Source of the DNA: Aurantimonas aggregata
GTDB lineage: Bacteria > Pseudomonadota > Alphaproteobacteria > Rhizobiales > Rhizobiaceae
Assembly: GCF_010500835.1 (NCBI RefSeq)
Contig: NZ_JAAAMJ010000015.1
Coordinates: 1 to 64,000, forward strand
DNA: 64,000 nt
Direction: 5' to 3'
The notes under the pieces are model-generated. The model saw only the letters and a program-made list of their open reading frames with translations. It had not been told where the DNA came from and did not search any database. Position numbers and translations under genes: made by a program. Positions 38,782 to 47,750 of this stretch are shown piece by piece; positions within the stretch are counted from its first letter, which is position 1; each line of letters begins with the position of its first letter.

Positions 38782-39321
38782 TTGATTCGCCGGCAGTGCT
38801 CATTGCTTCCTTCGCGCTCCACTCTTTCCGGTTGCATCATCGCGTCGGTGCTCGCGTCATCGATCTGGTCACCGGCGGCGGCTGACGACCGCTATCCGCG
38901 GAAGATCGCCGGTCCCGTCGAAGCGCGGGTCATCAAGGTCCGCGACGGCGACACGGTCGAGGTCGAGGCGTTCGTCTGGCCGATGCAGGCCGTGCAGGTC
39001 GCGGTGCGGCTGCAGGGCATCGACGCGCCCGAGCATCGCGGCAAGTGCGATGCCGAGAAGGCCGCCGCGGCCAGAGCCACCGATCGGTTGTCGGCCCTCG
39101 TGGGCGATCAGCCCGTCACACTGGCCGATATCTCCGGCGACAAGTATTTTGGCCGCGTGCTGGCGACGCTGTCGACCGCCGACCATCCCGATCTCGCCAG
39201 GATCCTGCTCCGCGAAGGCCTTGTCGCCCCCTATGGCGGCGGCAAGCGCCGCGACTGGTGCACCGGCGCCGACGGCCAGGATCTGAGCGCGGTCGAAGCA
39301 GGCACACTCAGCCCCGGCTGA
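38782..39321 (+). CDS. Exported thermonuclease-like (SNase) protein
   Basis: A 179-aa protein with an N-terminal export signal (about 15-35, ending AAA-DD) and a staphylococcal-nuclease fold: VIKVRDGDTVEVEA, RLQGIDAPE and KYFGRVLATL carry the conserved Arg, Asp and Glu residues. Three later cysteines include KCDAEK and DWCTG. The start is uncertain: the open frame begins at a TTG (38782) and no ATG precedes the signal, and LSGC near residue 18 could be read as a weak lipobox. It is probably a single-gene unit. Confidence 0.75.
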   Translation: MIRRQCSLLPSRSTLSGCIIASVLASSIWSPAAADDRYPRKIAGPVEARVIKVRDGDTVEVEAFVWPMQAVQVAVRLQGIDAPEHRGKCDAEKAAAARATDRLSALVGDQPVTLADISGDKYFGRVLATLSTADHPDLARILLREGLVAPYGGGKRRDWCTGADGQDLSAVEAGTLSPG

Positions 39322-39421
39322 TCCTGATCGGCTAGGCGACGTGTCGCCTGGCGCCCAAACCGCACCTGACGATTGCCGTTGCGCCCCTGCCGCGATATGC
39401 GCAGAGCAGTGGCTTGCGAGC

Positions 39422-39437
39422 AGTTTCACGTGAAACG
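39422..39437. other. parS-like ParB binding site (B), upstream of the CFA synthase gene
   Basis: The core GTTTCACGTGAAAC is perfect; only the two outermost bases differ from consensus (A and G instead of T and A). It lies in the non-coding gap, 10 bp before the ATG of the cyclopropane-fatty-acid synthase gene, so ParB binding or spreading could affect that gene. Confidence 0.7.
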
Positions 39438-39447
39438 GGAATGGGCG

Positions 39448-40722
39448 ATGGCGACGGGCGAAGCGAAACTCGAGGCCATCGTGCGCGAGGCCGTCGCGGC
39501 CTTCCAGCCGAAGATCGCCGTGCGGCTATGGACCGGCGAGCGCATCGGTCTGGCGGATGGGCCTGTCCTCGCCCTCAACGATCCTGCGGCGCTGGCGCGG
39601 TTGGCCCTCAGCCCGCGCATCGCCACGGCCGTCGAGCTCTGGATGTCCCGTGCCGTCGACATCGAGGGCGGGACGATCTTCGACATCGCCGGCGCGCGTT
39701 CCGGCGTCAAGACGCGCGATGCCCTGAAGCAGCTCGACAAGATCAAGATCGCGGCTGCCCTGCCGGCGCTCTACGGCCTCTCGCGGCAGGGCAAGCGACA
39801 GGCGGCGGCGCAGGCCGGCGATGGCGCCGGCGCCAGCGGCTCGTCGATGGCGGCGATCCAGTTCCACTACGACATTTCGAACGATTTCTACCGGCTCTTC
39901 CTCGACGAGCGCATGCTCTATTCCTGCGCCTATTTCGACGGCTGGCACGACGATATCGACAGGGCGCAGCACGACAAGCTCGACATGATCTGCCGCAAGC
40001 TGCGGCTCGGGCCAGGCGAGCGCTTCCTCGACATCGGCTGCGGCTGGGGCGCCCTCCTGATCCACGCCGCCGAGCATTACGGCGTCACCGGCCACGGCGT
40101 GACGCTGAGCCAGGCGCAATACGATCTCGCCCGCGAACGCATCGCCGCCAAGGGCCTGTCGGACAAGGTGACTATCGAGCTGAAGCCATTCCAGGACCTC
40201 ACCGGCACGTTCGACAAGATCGCCTCGATCGGTATGTTCGAGCATGTCGGCTGGGACAATCACGATGCCTATTTCAAGGCCGTGCGGGGCCTGCTGCGGC
40301 CGAACGGCCTCTATCTCCACCACGCCATCACGCGGCCGGCCAAGGCGACGGATGCGAAATTTCGCAAGGGCACGAAGGAATATGCGGCGATCATCCGCTA
40401 CATCTTCCCCGGCGCCGAACTCGACCATGTCGGCCATTCGACGCAGATGCTCGAGAAGCACCGCTTCGAGGTCCACGACGTCGAAAACTGGCGGGAGCAT
40501 TATGCCCGCACCTGCCGCCTCTGGCATGACCGGCTGGCCGCCCGCATGGACGAGGCGTCGGCGATCGCCGGCGAGGAACGGGCGCGGCTGTGGCTGCTTT
40601 ATCTGGCCGGCGTCTCGCTCGGCTTCGAGCGGGGCGGCCTCCTGATCTACCAGACGCTGGCCTCGAAGCGCTCCAAGGGGCCCAGCGGCCTGCCGCCGAC
40701 ACGGCGCGACCTCTACGCCTGA
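39448..40722 (+). CDS. Cyclopropane-fatty-acyl-phospholipid synthase family protein
   Basis: A 424-aa SAM-dependent enzyme that should methylate or cyclopropanate unsaturated acyl chains of membrane phospholipids. The N-terminal lipid-binding region covers about 1-120; HYDISNDFYRLFLDERMLYSCAYF is the family hallmark and LDIGCGWGAL binds SAM. SIGMFEHVG and the C-terminal block FERGGLLIYQTL complete it. The ATG at 39448 begins the family N-terminus. A parS-like site sits just before it. Which acyl modification it performs cannot be told from motifs alone. Confidence 0.9.
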   Translation: MATGEAKLEAIVREAVAAFQPKIAVRLWTGERIGLADGPVLALNDPAALARLALSPRIATAVELWMSRAVDIEGGTIFDIAGARSGVKTRDALKQLDKIKIAAALPALYGLSRQGKRQAAAQAGDGAGASGSSMAAIQFHYDISNDFYRLFLDERMLYSCAYFDGWHDDIDRAQHDKLDMICRKLRLGPGERFLDIGCGWGALLIHAAEHYGVTGHGVTLSQAQYDLARERIAAKGLSDKVTIELKPFQDLTGTFDKIASIGMFEHVGWDNHDAYFKAVRGLLRPNGLYLHHAITRPAKATDAKFRKGTKEYAAIIRYIFPGAELDHVGHSTQMLEKHRFEVHDVENWREHYARTCRLWHDRLAARMDEASAIAGEERARLWLLYLAGVSLGFERGGLLIYQTLASKRSKGPSGLPPTRRDLYA

Positions 40723-40892
40723 GATCACCGTCAGCCGGCGAACGGCGTTTGACCGCGGAGCGCCCCCGCGGCCGAGGCAGCAATCGTTCGGCACCTTCTT
40801 CGCCGACGTTTCTTGATTGTGGCGAAGAAACGGCGCCCGCCCGCCTACAATGCGTCGTTCGCCGGTCTTGACGATTCTTGTCGATTTTGGCG

Positions 40893-40917
40893 GGAACCAG
40901 TACGGGCGGCATACATT
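40893..40917 (+). promoter_or_regulatory. Possible EcfG-like promoter before the PRC-barrel gene
   Basis: GGAAC (40893-40897), 16 nt, then CATT (40914-40917); the -10 differs from the CGTT consensus by one base. PRC-barrel exported proteins are frequent stress-regulon members, which is why this is worth listing. The 229-bp gap before the gene has no ORF and no better promoter was seen. Confidence 0.3.
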
Positions 40918-40951
40918 CTTTCTCCACGATCAACTGTTGGAGAACCGAACC

Positions 40952-41827
40952 ATGCGCAAGACCCTTCTCCCCGTCCTTCTCGCCGGCGTCGTCATGCCGT
41001 TCGCTGCCTTCGCACAGGGCACGACCGCCCCGGCCACCACCGAAACCCCGTCGATGTCCGACGAATCGGCACCGGCCCAGTCGATGGAGCCAGCGGCTTC
41101 CCCGGATGCCGGCGGCGCCACGATGGACTCCACCACGACGGCAACCGACACGGTTACGCCGCCGGCCGAGGCCGAGTCTGACACGGCTGAAACTCCTGAC
41201 ATGGACATGGATACTGACACGGCGTCGACCCCGGCCGTGAGCACTGGCACCGACATGGCGTCTGCTGGCGAAGGTCCGTTCGTCACCGTCCCGCCGACCG
41301 GCGCATGGCGCGCGTCCGACCTCGAAGGCAAGGATGTCTACGGGGCTGACGGCGAAAGCATCGGCTCCATCAGCGACGTCCTGCTGTCCGAGCAGGGTGA
41401 AGTGATGGCCGTCCTCGTTGGTGTCGGCGGCTTCCTCGGCATTGGCGAGAAGGATGTCGCCGTGTCCATGGACGCGCTCGAGTTCGGCCCGGGCAAGACC
41501 GAAGGCCTGCCGACCGAGGCTGAAGCCGAAGCGACCGAAGAAGCTGCAGCACCCGCCGCTGGCGGTATGGCAGCCGATCCCGCCGCTCCGGCCGGTGGTG
41601 CCGACATGACCGCTTCGACGACGGAGACCGTGACCCCGGTCGTCGGCGAGGACAACCTGCCGGACCGGATCGTGCTCAACGTGACGCGTGAAGAGCTCGA
41701 GAACGCGCCGGCCTACGGCGAAGTGGCGACCGACATGGATGACGACGCGGCTGCCACCGGCGCTGCGCCGACGACGCCGGCAACCGGCACCGGCATGGCG
41801 CCGACCAGCGACGCGCCGGCTCAGTAA
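40952..41827 (+). CDS. Exported PRC-barrel domain protein
   Basis: A 291-aa protein with a signal peptide (1-21, ending AFA), a long low-complexity Ala/Thr/Asp/Pro region (about 22-115), one PRC-barrel (about 122-185: SDLEGKDVYGADGESIGSISDVLL, then VLVGVGGFLGIGEKDVAV), another acidic low-complexity stretch, and a C-terminal LNVTREELENAPAY motif typical of this family. Theoretical charge is strongly negative. It is probably periplasmic; function is unknown, though PRC-barrels often bind RNA or membranes. A terminator follows, and TTGGAGA precedes the ATG. Confidence 0.82.
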   Translation: MRKTLLPVLLAGVVMPFAAFAQGTTAPATTETPSMSDESAPAQSMEPAASPDAGGATMDSTTTATDTVTPPAEAESDTAETPDMDMDTDTASTPAVSTGTDMASAGEGPFVTVPPTGAWRASDLEGKDVYGADGESIGSISDVLLSEQGEVMAVLVGVGGFLGIGEKDVAVSMDALEFGPGKTEGLPTEAEAEATEEAAAPAAGGMAADPAAPAGGADMTASTTETVTPVVGEDNLPDRIVLNVTREELENAPAYGEVATDMDDDAAATGAAPTTPATGTGMAPTSDAPAQ

Positions 41828-41873
41828 GCAATCTGTGCGGTGGCGGGCTCCGGTCCGCCGCCCCTGACACGAC

Positions 41874-41912
41874 GAAGGCCCGTGCCACCCTTGGTGGCGC
41901 GGGCCTTTTTCG
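41874..41912 (+). terminator. Rho-independent terminator of the PRC-barrel gene
   Basis: AAGGCCCG(T)GCCACC pairs with GGTGGC(G)CGGGCCTT across a 3-nt loop and is followed by five Ts. It starts about 50 bp after the stop codon. Confidence 0.88.
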
Positions 41913-41954
41913 TATCGGCAGGTCTCTGGTCGGTCGAAGCGGGCACCGCACAAT

Positions 41955-41988
41955 CAAAAGGCCGCTCCCTGTTTCCAGGAAGCGGCCC
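41955..41988 (-). terminator. Rho-independent terminator of the small transcript
   Basis: On the minus strand GGCCGCT-TCCTG and CAGGG-AGCGGCC form a stem of about 12 bp with a short GAAA loop, followed by TTTTGATT. It lies back to back with the terminator of the convergent PRC-barrel gene. Confidence 0.85.
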
Positions 41989-42042
41989 CGTGATGTCTCA
42001 ATTACCGGAGGTCGTCAGACCGAAATCCGGATCTGCATATCT

Positions 42043-42120
42043 TTATACGAAGCGAGGAGGCTGCTCCGCCGCGTTGCCAAGATACTGAGACCCAACCGGT
42101 ACCTGGAAATCACTCGACAT
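42043..42120 (-). CDS. Putative 25-aa peptide with an extreme Shine-Dalgarno site
   Basis: ATG at 42120 to TAA at 42043-42045. The peptide begins MSSDFQVPVG and ends PPRFV; it has no membrane segment or signal and matches nothing I know. The upstream GAAAGGAGGTGATCCAA is complementary to the 3' end of 16S rRNA over 17 nt and ends 0-1 nt before the ATG, with the AGGAGG core 7 nt away. The last codons contain CCTCCT, able to pair with that core. It could be a real micro-protein, a leader peptide, or an untranslated part of a small RNA. Confidence 0.45.
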   Translation of the reverse strand: MSSDFQVPVGSQYLGNAAEQPPRFV

Positions 42121-42156
42121 TGGATCACCTCCTTTCGCTTCGTTGAACACGAAGCA

Positions 42157-42185
42157 AGTATGGGAAGAAAAATGCGGCAGTGCAA
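42157..42185 (-). promoter_or_regulatory. Sigma-70-type promoter of the small transcript
   Basis: On the minus strand TTGCAC (42180-42185), a 17-nt spacer and CATACT (42157-42162) give a near-ideal housekeeping promoter. The predicted start is near 42150, leaving a leader of about 30 nt before the 25-codon ORF. Confidence 0.65.
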
Positions 42186-42298
42186 GAGCCTGGCGCATTT
42201 TGCGCCAGTTTCACGCAAGGTCTTGGCGGTGCAGGCGGAATGGGAGGCTCAACGGCAACGCCGTTAAGGGTTTGTTGGCGGCTCAGACGATTTGGAAT

Positions 42299-42322
42299 GG
42301 GTCCCCGGGTCGAGCCCGGGGA
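42299..42322. repeat. GC-rich palindrome of the dispersed alphaproteobacterial type
   Basis: CCCCGGGTCGAGCCCGGGG is a near-perfect inverted repeat followed by ATGACG. Very similar palindromes are scattered between genes in many alphaproteobacteria (recalled, not checked). Only one copy was seen in this window. It lies about 100 bp after the acsA stop and could help end that transcript. Confidence 0.5.
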
Positions 42323-42414
42323 TGACGCCGAGAGGGTCGGTGTGCCAAGCCACTGGCGGTAGGGTGATGAGGGCTAGCCCCCCGTCGCGCCCGGCGACAA
42401 AGGCTGGCGCAGCC

Positions 42415-44364
<1,950 letters not shown>

Positions 44365-44699
44365 GCTCGTTCCTCCCGTCGCGCCGGTATGACGCCGGCA
44401 TTTGGCGGGCAACTTAGTTTGAAACGTCGTCGAGGGTCCAGTTCGCGGGGGTTAGACTTTCGCGGGACACGAGCCCTGTCTGGATCAAGTTGCCCCACCA
44501 CGTTGCCGATGCGGGATTCCTGCTGACACAGACAATTCCCGCATCTAGACTGCAGAAATGGCCGGAGGCGGCCAGCAGCCCGCGCCCCGAAGGGGCATGG
44601 CGAACGCCTCCACTTCTCCTTCCTGACCGTCTCAACCGTCGGGCGAAGGCGTTGGCAATGCGGGCGCCGACGGACACTTCGCCGGACGAGGGAGCGGAC
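44365..44699. other. Divergent intergenic region with a 9-bp inverted repeat
   Basis: The 335-bp gap between acsA and the glyoxalase gene holds GATGCGGGA (44508-44516) and TCCCGCATC (44537-44545), a perfect inverted repeat with a 20-nt spacer. It could be an operator or an RNA hairpin. ORFs that run through here (including the in-frame extension of the glyoxalase gene) lack coding support. Confidence 0.4.
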
Positions 44700-45245
44700 A
44701 TGCGCGATCATCGCGATGCCAAGGCCATGGCTAAGGAGCTGCGGACGGCGCTTGCCGAACGCAAACTAACAATCACCCACAGTGAAGCGCTGGAAATCGT
44801 GGCGCGCCAGTTCGGACTGGCGAACTGGAACATCCTCGCAGCGAATCGAGGGGGCGCCGCCGAGCCCGACATGGCCGGGATGGCCTTCGAGCAGGCGGTG
44901 CCGATCGTGCGGATCTTCGACGTGGGCAAGGCGAGGGAGTTCTATCTCGGCTTTCTCGGCTTTACAGTGGACTGGGAGCATCGCTACGGCGACAATTTCC
45001 CGCTCTACATGCAGGTTTCGCGCGCCGGGCTCCGGTTGCACCTCTCCGAACACGCCGGCGACGCGACGCCGGGCGGCAACATGTGCGTCTACATGATCGG
45101 CATTCGCGCGCTTCACCGGGAATTGGCGGCGCAGGACTACCGCTACATGAAGCCGGGATTGCAGGATGAGGGCTCGCGGCTGGAGCTGCAGGTCACCGAC
45201 CCGTTCAACAACCGCATCCGATTCATGGAGCTCAAGCCCGGCTGA
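44700..45245 (+). CDS. Glyoxalase-superfamily (VOC) protein
   Basis: A 181-aa protein with an N-terminal helical region (AKELRTALAERKLTITHSEALEIVARQFGLANWNILAA, about 8-48) of the type found in Glyoxalase_8-like proteins, then one vicinal-oxygen-chelate domain (about 60-178). Family members are often called bleomycin-resistance-like, but the activity is not known. The ATG at 44700 has GGGAG eight nt upstream; the longer frame starting at 44490 was rejected as arginine-rich filler. Convergent with the DUF1761 gene. Confidence 0.82.
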   Translation: MRDHRDAKAMAKELRTALAERKLTITHSEALEIVARQFGLANWNILAANRGGAAEPDMAGMAFEQAVPIVRIFDVGKAREFYLGFLGFTVDWEHRYGDNFPLYMQVSRAGLRLHLSEHAGDATPGGNMCVYMIGIRALHRELAAQDYRYMKPGLQDEGSRLELQVTDPFNNRIRFMELKPG

Positions 45246-45269
45246 TTACGCACCCGCTTGTGGAGTCTG

Positions 45270-45665
45270 TTACCCAAAAAGGCCGATCACCACGCTCATG
45301 ATGACGATGACGCCGAACCAGTGCGCAGCGTTGAGATAGGTCAGCTTGCGGGACCGTGCCTCGTAGGAATGATCGACGACGATCGTCGTCAGGACGAAGC
45401 CGGCCCAGATCAAGACGCCGGTGATCAGAGCGTTGCCGATGGTGACTGCGCCGATATGGCCGACGATGCCGGCCAGCGCCGCGGCCATCACCAGTTCGGC
45501 GAGAAAGACGATCGCCAGTGGCCCGAATTTCAGCGCCGGGCGGCCGCCATAGCCGCTGGCTGTCATCCACGACTTCTCCACCGCGCGATGCCAGCCGAAG
45601 CCGAAAGCGAAGGCGAGGAGGGCGGCGACAATGACGCCGAGCGGGCTGAAACCGGTGAAACTCAT
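45270..45665 (-). CDS. DUF1761-family membrane protein
   Basis: A 131-aa protein with four hydrophobic helices (about 9-24, 49-66, 77-93 and 113-130) and the family pattern FGWHRAVEKSWM near the first helix and TYLNAAHWFGVIVIMS near the last. Function unknown. It lies 55 bp downstream of the AI-2E transporter gene in the same direction, so the two may form an operon. Confidence 0.8.
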   Translation of the reverse strand: MSFTGFSPLGVIVAALLAFAFGFGWHRAVEKSWMTASGYGGRPALKFGPLAIVFLAELVMAAALAGIVGHIGAVTIGNALITGVLIWAGFVLTTIVVDHSYEARSRKLTYLNAAHWFGVIVIMSVVIGLFG

Positions 45666-45720
45666 GGGAAAGGCCTTTCGACGGACAGGATGCGAAGGAA
45701 CGGTCGAACAGCGCTGAGGT

Positions 45721-46794
45721 TCACTGTGCAGCGATCGCAGCGTCGGCTTCCGCAGTCTCGGCCTCCTTGTCGTAGGGGCCCCCGAGCGTATCCTTGATAT
45801 AGAGTTCCTCGACGATGGTCTTCAGCACCGCGACGACCGGGACGGCGAGGATCACCCCGACGAGGCCGAACAATACGCCAAAGATCAACTGGGCACCCAG
45901 GGTGAGGGCTGGGGGAAGCGCGCTCGTCCAGCGCTGCGCCACCGGCTGCGTCACGTTGCTCTCGATGCCCTGGATCAGGATGTAGGCACCAAGACCGTAC
46001 AGCGCCATCTCCGTGCTGACCGCAAACCCGGACAGGACGATCACGGCACCGGCGACGAAGGGACCTATTGTCGGGACGAAGGCGAATAGGCCTGCCTGCA
46101 GGGAGAGCAGGAACGCATTCGGCATGCCGATCGCGTAGAGGGCCCCGAGCGTCACGAGGAAGATCGTCGCCATCGAGATGGCCTGCCCGGCAAGCCACAG
46201 CACCAGCGTATGGCTGCTCTTGACCAACGTCTCGTCGATGCGGCGGCGCTTCGACTGGGCGAAGAGACTGGCCACGCCGCGCCGGTAGAGACCGGGCTGC
46301 CAGGAAATGAACACCGCGATGAAGAAGGCGATGAAGACGTTGCCGATGCCGCCTGCGATCGTGACGGCGGACGAGAAGATCCGGCCCGGATCGGGCAGGA
46401 GGTTCCGCATGCCGTCCTCGGCCTCCTCCTCGCCGACCGGAATATCCATCTCGTCCAACAGTCCGGGTACCCGGTTGAGTTGCTCCTCGACGAGGGTGGT
46501 AAGGTCGCTGAACTGCTGGACGATGGTAAATCCGCCCCAGGCAAAACCCCCTGCGATCAGCCCCAGCAGCAAGAGGATCACCGCGACCAGTCCTGCCTTC
46601 TTCGGCAGTCCGGTCTTGTGGAGAAGCGATGCAAGCCCGGAAAATACCGCGGCAAGCAGCAGGCCGGCGAATACGAGGAAGATGGCTTCCGATGCCATCC
46701 AGACGAGCGCGGTCCCGGCCGCGAGCGCGATGACGATGCCGGCAGCGATCAATGTTCGCCGGGCATATTCGGCATCGCGTTGTGGAACCTGCAT
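45721..46794 (-). CDS. AI-2E family transporter
   Basis: A 357-aa integral membrane protein with about eight transmembrane segments in the pattern of the AI-2E (YdiK/PerM/TqsA) family: N-terminal pairs at about 16-60 and 66-90, a large extracytoplasmic loop (90-150), and a C-terminal bundle containing LFAFVPTIGPFVAGAVIVLSGF and FGLVGVILAVPVVAVLKTIVEELY. Despite the name, most members are not autoinducer exporters; some are Na+/H+ antiporters. The substrate is unknown. Confidence 0.88.
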   Translation of the reverse strand: MQVPQRDAEYARRTLIAAGIVIALAAGTALVWMASEAIFLVFAGLLLAAVFSGLASLLHKTGLPKKAGLVAVILLLLGLIAGGFAWGGFTIVQQFSDLTTLVEEQLNRVPGLLDEMDIPVGEEEAEDGMRNLLPDPGRIFSSAVTIAGGIGNVFIAFFIAVFISWQPGLYRRGVASLFAQSKRRRIDETLVKSSHTLVLWLAGQAISMATIFLVTLGALYAIGMPNAFLLSLQAGLFAFVPTIGPFVAGAVIVLSGFAVSTEMALYGLGAYILIQGIESNVTQPVAQRWTSALPPALTLGAQLIFGVLFGLVGVILAVPVVAVLKTIVEELYIKDTLGGPYDKEAETAEADAAIAAQ

Positions 46795-46931
46795 GGAAAA
46801 ATCCCTTTAGAAGGGGCCTGTCCCCCTTGGGAGAAGCAACGAGCGCTGAGCCCGGTTCCGCGCAATCGCCAACACCGGGTCATTTCTGCCGCAGGGTGAG
46901 CCATTCAAGGAACAGGAAGATGACGAAACGC

Positions 46932-47606
46932 TCATCCGTAGTCGCGCGCTCCGAAGATCGCCGAGCCGACCCGCACCGAGGTTGCGCCGAAGCCGATAGC
47001 GGTCTCGTAGTCGCCGGACATGCCCATCGACAGTTTCGACAGCCCTGCTTCCTTCGCCAGCTTCTCGAGCAGGGCGAAATGCGGGCCCGGGTTCTCCTCG
47101 GCCGGCGGGATGCACATCAGCCCCTCGATCGCGAGCCCGTATTCGCTGCGGCAGCGCGCGACGAAGGCGACCGCCTCGCCGGGCGCGATGCCGGCCTTCT
47201 GGGCCTCCTCGCCGGTATTGACCTGGACGTAGAGGCGCGGGTGGCGGTCCTGCTTGGCCATCTCCTTGCCGATCTCGCGGGCGATCTTCTCGCGGTCGAC
47301 ACTCTCGATGACGTCGAACAGTGCCACCGCCTCGCCCGCCTTGTTGGACTGCAGCGGGCCGATCAGCCGCAATTCGATGTCCGGGAACTCTTCGCGCAGC
47401 GCCGGCCACTTGGCTTTCGCCTCCTGTACCTTGTTCTCGCCGAAGACGCGCTGCCCCGCCTCGATGACCGGGCGGATCGCGTCTGCGTCATGGGTCTTCG
47501 ACACAGCGACGAGGGTCACCGCGTCGGCGGCCCGGCCGGCGGCCTCGGCGGCGGCGCGGATCGATCCGCAGACCTGCTGGTAACGTTCGAGAATGGCGTC
47601 GCTCAT
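46932..47606 (-). CDS. yggS: PLP homeostasis protein YggS family
   Basis: A 224-aa protein with the alanine-racemase-like TIM barrel and PLP lysine in LVAVSKTHD (K about 37). FGENKVQEAKAK, IGPLQSNK, MGMSGDYETAIGFGATSVRVGSAIFG are canonical. It holds and delivers pyridoxal phosphate rather than catalysing a known reaction. The ATG at 47606 was chosen for fit to the family. It is divergent from leuS, an arrangement common near the origin in rhizobia. Functionally it complements pdxY elsewhere in the window. Confidence 0.93.
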   Translation of the reverse strand: MSDAILERYQQVCGSIRAAAEAAGRAADAVTLVAVSKTHDADAIRPVIEAGQRVFGENKVQEAKAKWPALREEFPDIELRLIGPLQSNKAGEAVALFDVIESVDREKIAREIGKEMAKQDRHPRLYVQVNTGEEAQKAGIAPGEAVAFVARCRSEYGLAIEGLMCIPPAEENPGPHFALLEKLAKEAGLSKLSMGMSGDYETAIGFGATSVRVGSAIFGARDYG

Positions 47607-47750
47607 GTTGCCTCGTTGCCCGAATGGCCGGTTTTGCCGCCTGCGGCAGAGAATCAACGGACGCCGATGTTGAACGCGGCGCCGACATAAGGGTAAGTCA
47701 GCGTCGACTTATCACGTCGGCTTCCGACGAACAGGGCCCCCCAACGCCGC

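Larger units (their letters stand above)
41955..42150 (-). ncRNA. Predicted small structured transcript (about 190 nt) carrying a 25-codon ORF
   Basis: This is the interval from the predicted start of a strong promoter to an intrinsic terminator on the minus strand. The RNA would have three structured parts. First, a long-range helix pairs 42128-42142 with 42048-42060: CGAAGCG-AA-AGGAGG with CCTCCT-CGCTTCG, 13 bp with a 2-nt bulge. Second, a hairpin lies at 42005-42030 (CCGGA...GGTC...GACC TCCGG). Third, the terminator hairpin. The first helix would mask the ribosome site of the small ORF. I recognise no known small-RNA family. Confidence 0.55.

Noticed and set aside
40893-40917. Certain EcfG promoter for the PRC-barrel gene
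   Set aside because: The -10 element is CATT rather than CGTT, so it is listed only as a low-confidence candidate.
42121-42137. Fragment of a 16S rRNA gene
   Set aside because: Only the last 17 nt match and nothing upstream on the plus strand resembles 16S; it is better explained as an extended Shine-Dalgarno site on the minus strand.
44700-45245. Bleomycin resistance gene
   Set aside because: VOC-fold proteins are commonly mislabelled this way; no resistance context or drug-binding motif is apparent.
45721-46794. Quorum-sensing autoinducer-2 exporter
   Set aside because: The family name is historical; no luxS or other AI-2 genes are in the window, and members have other transport roles.
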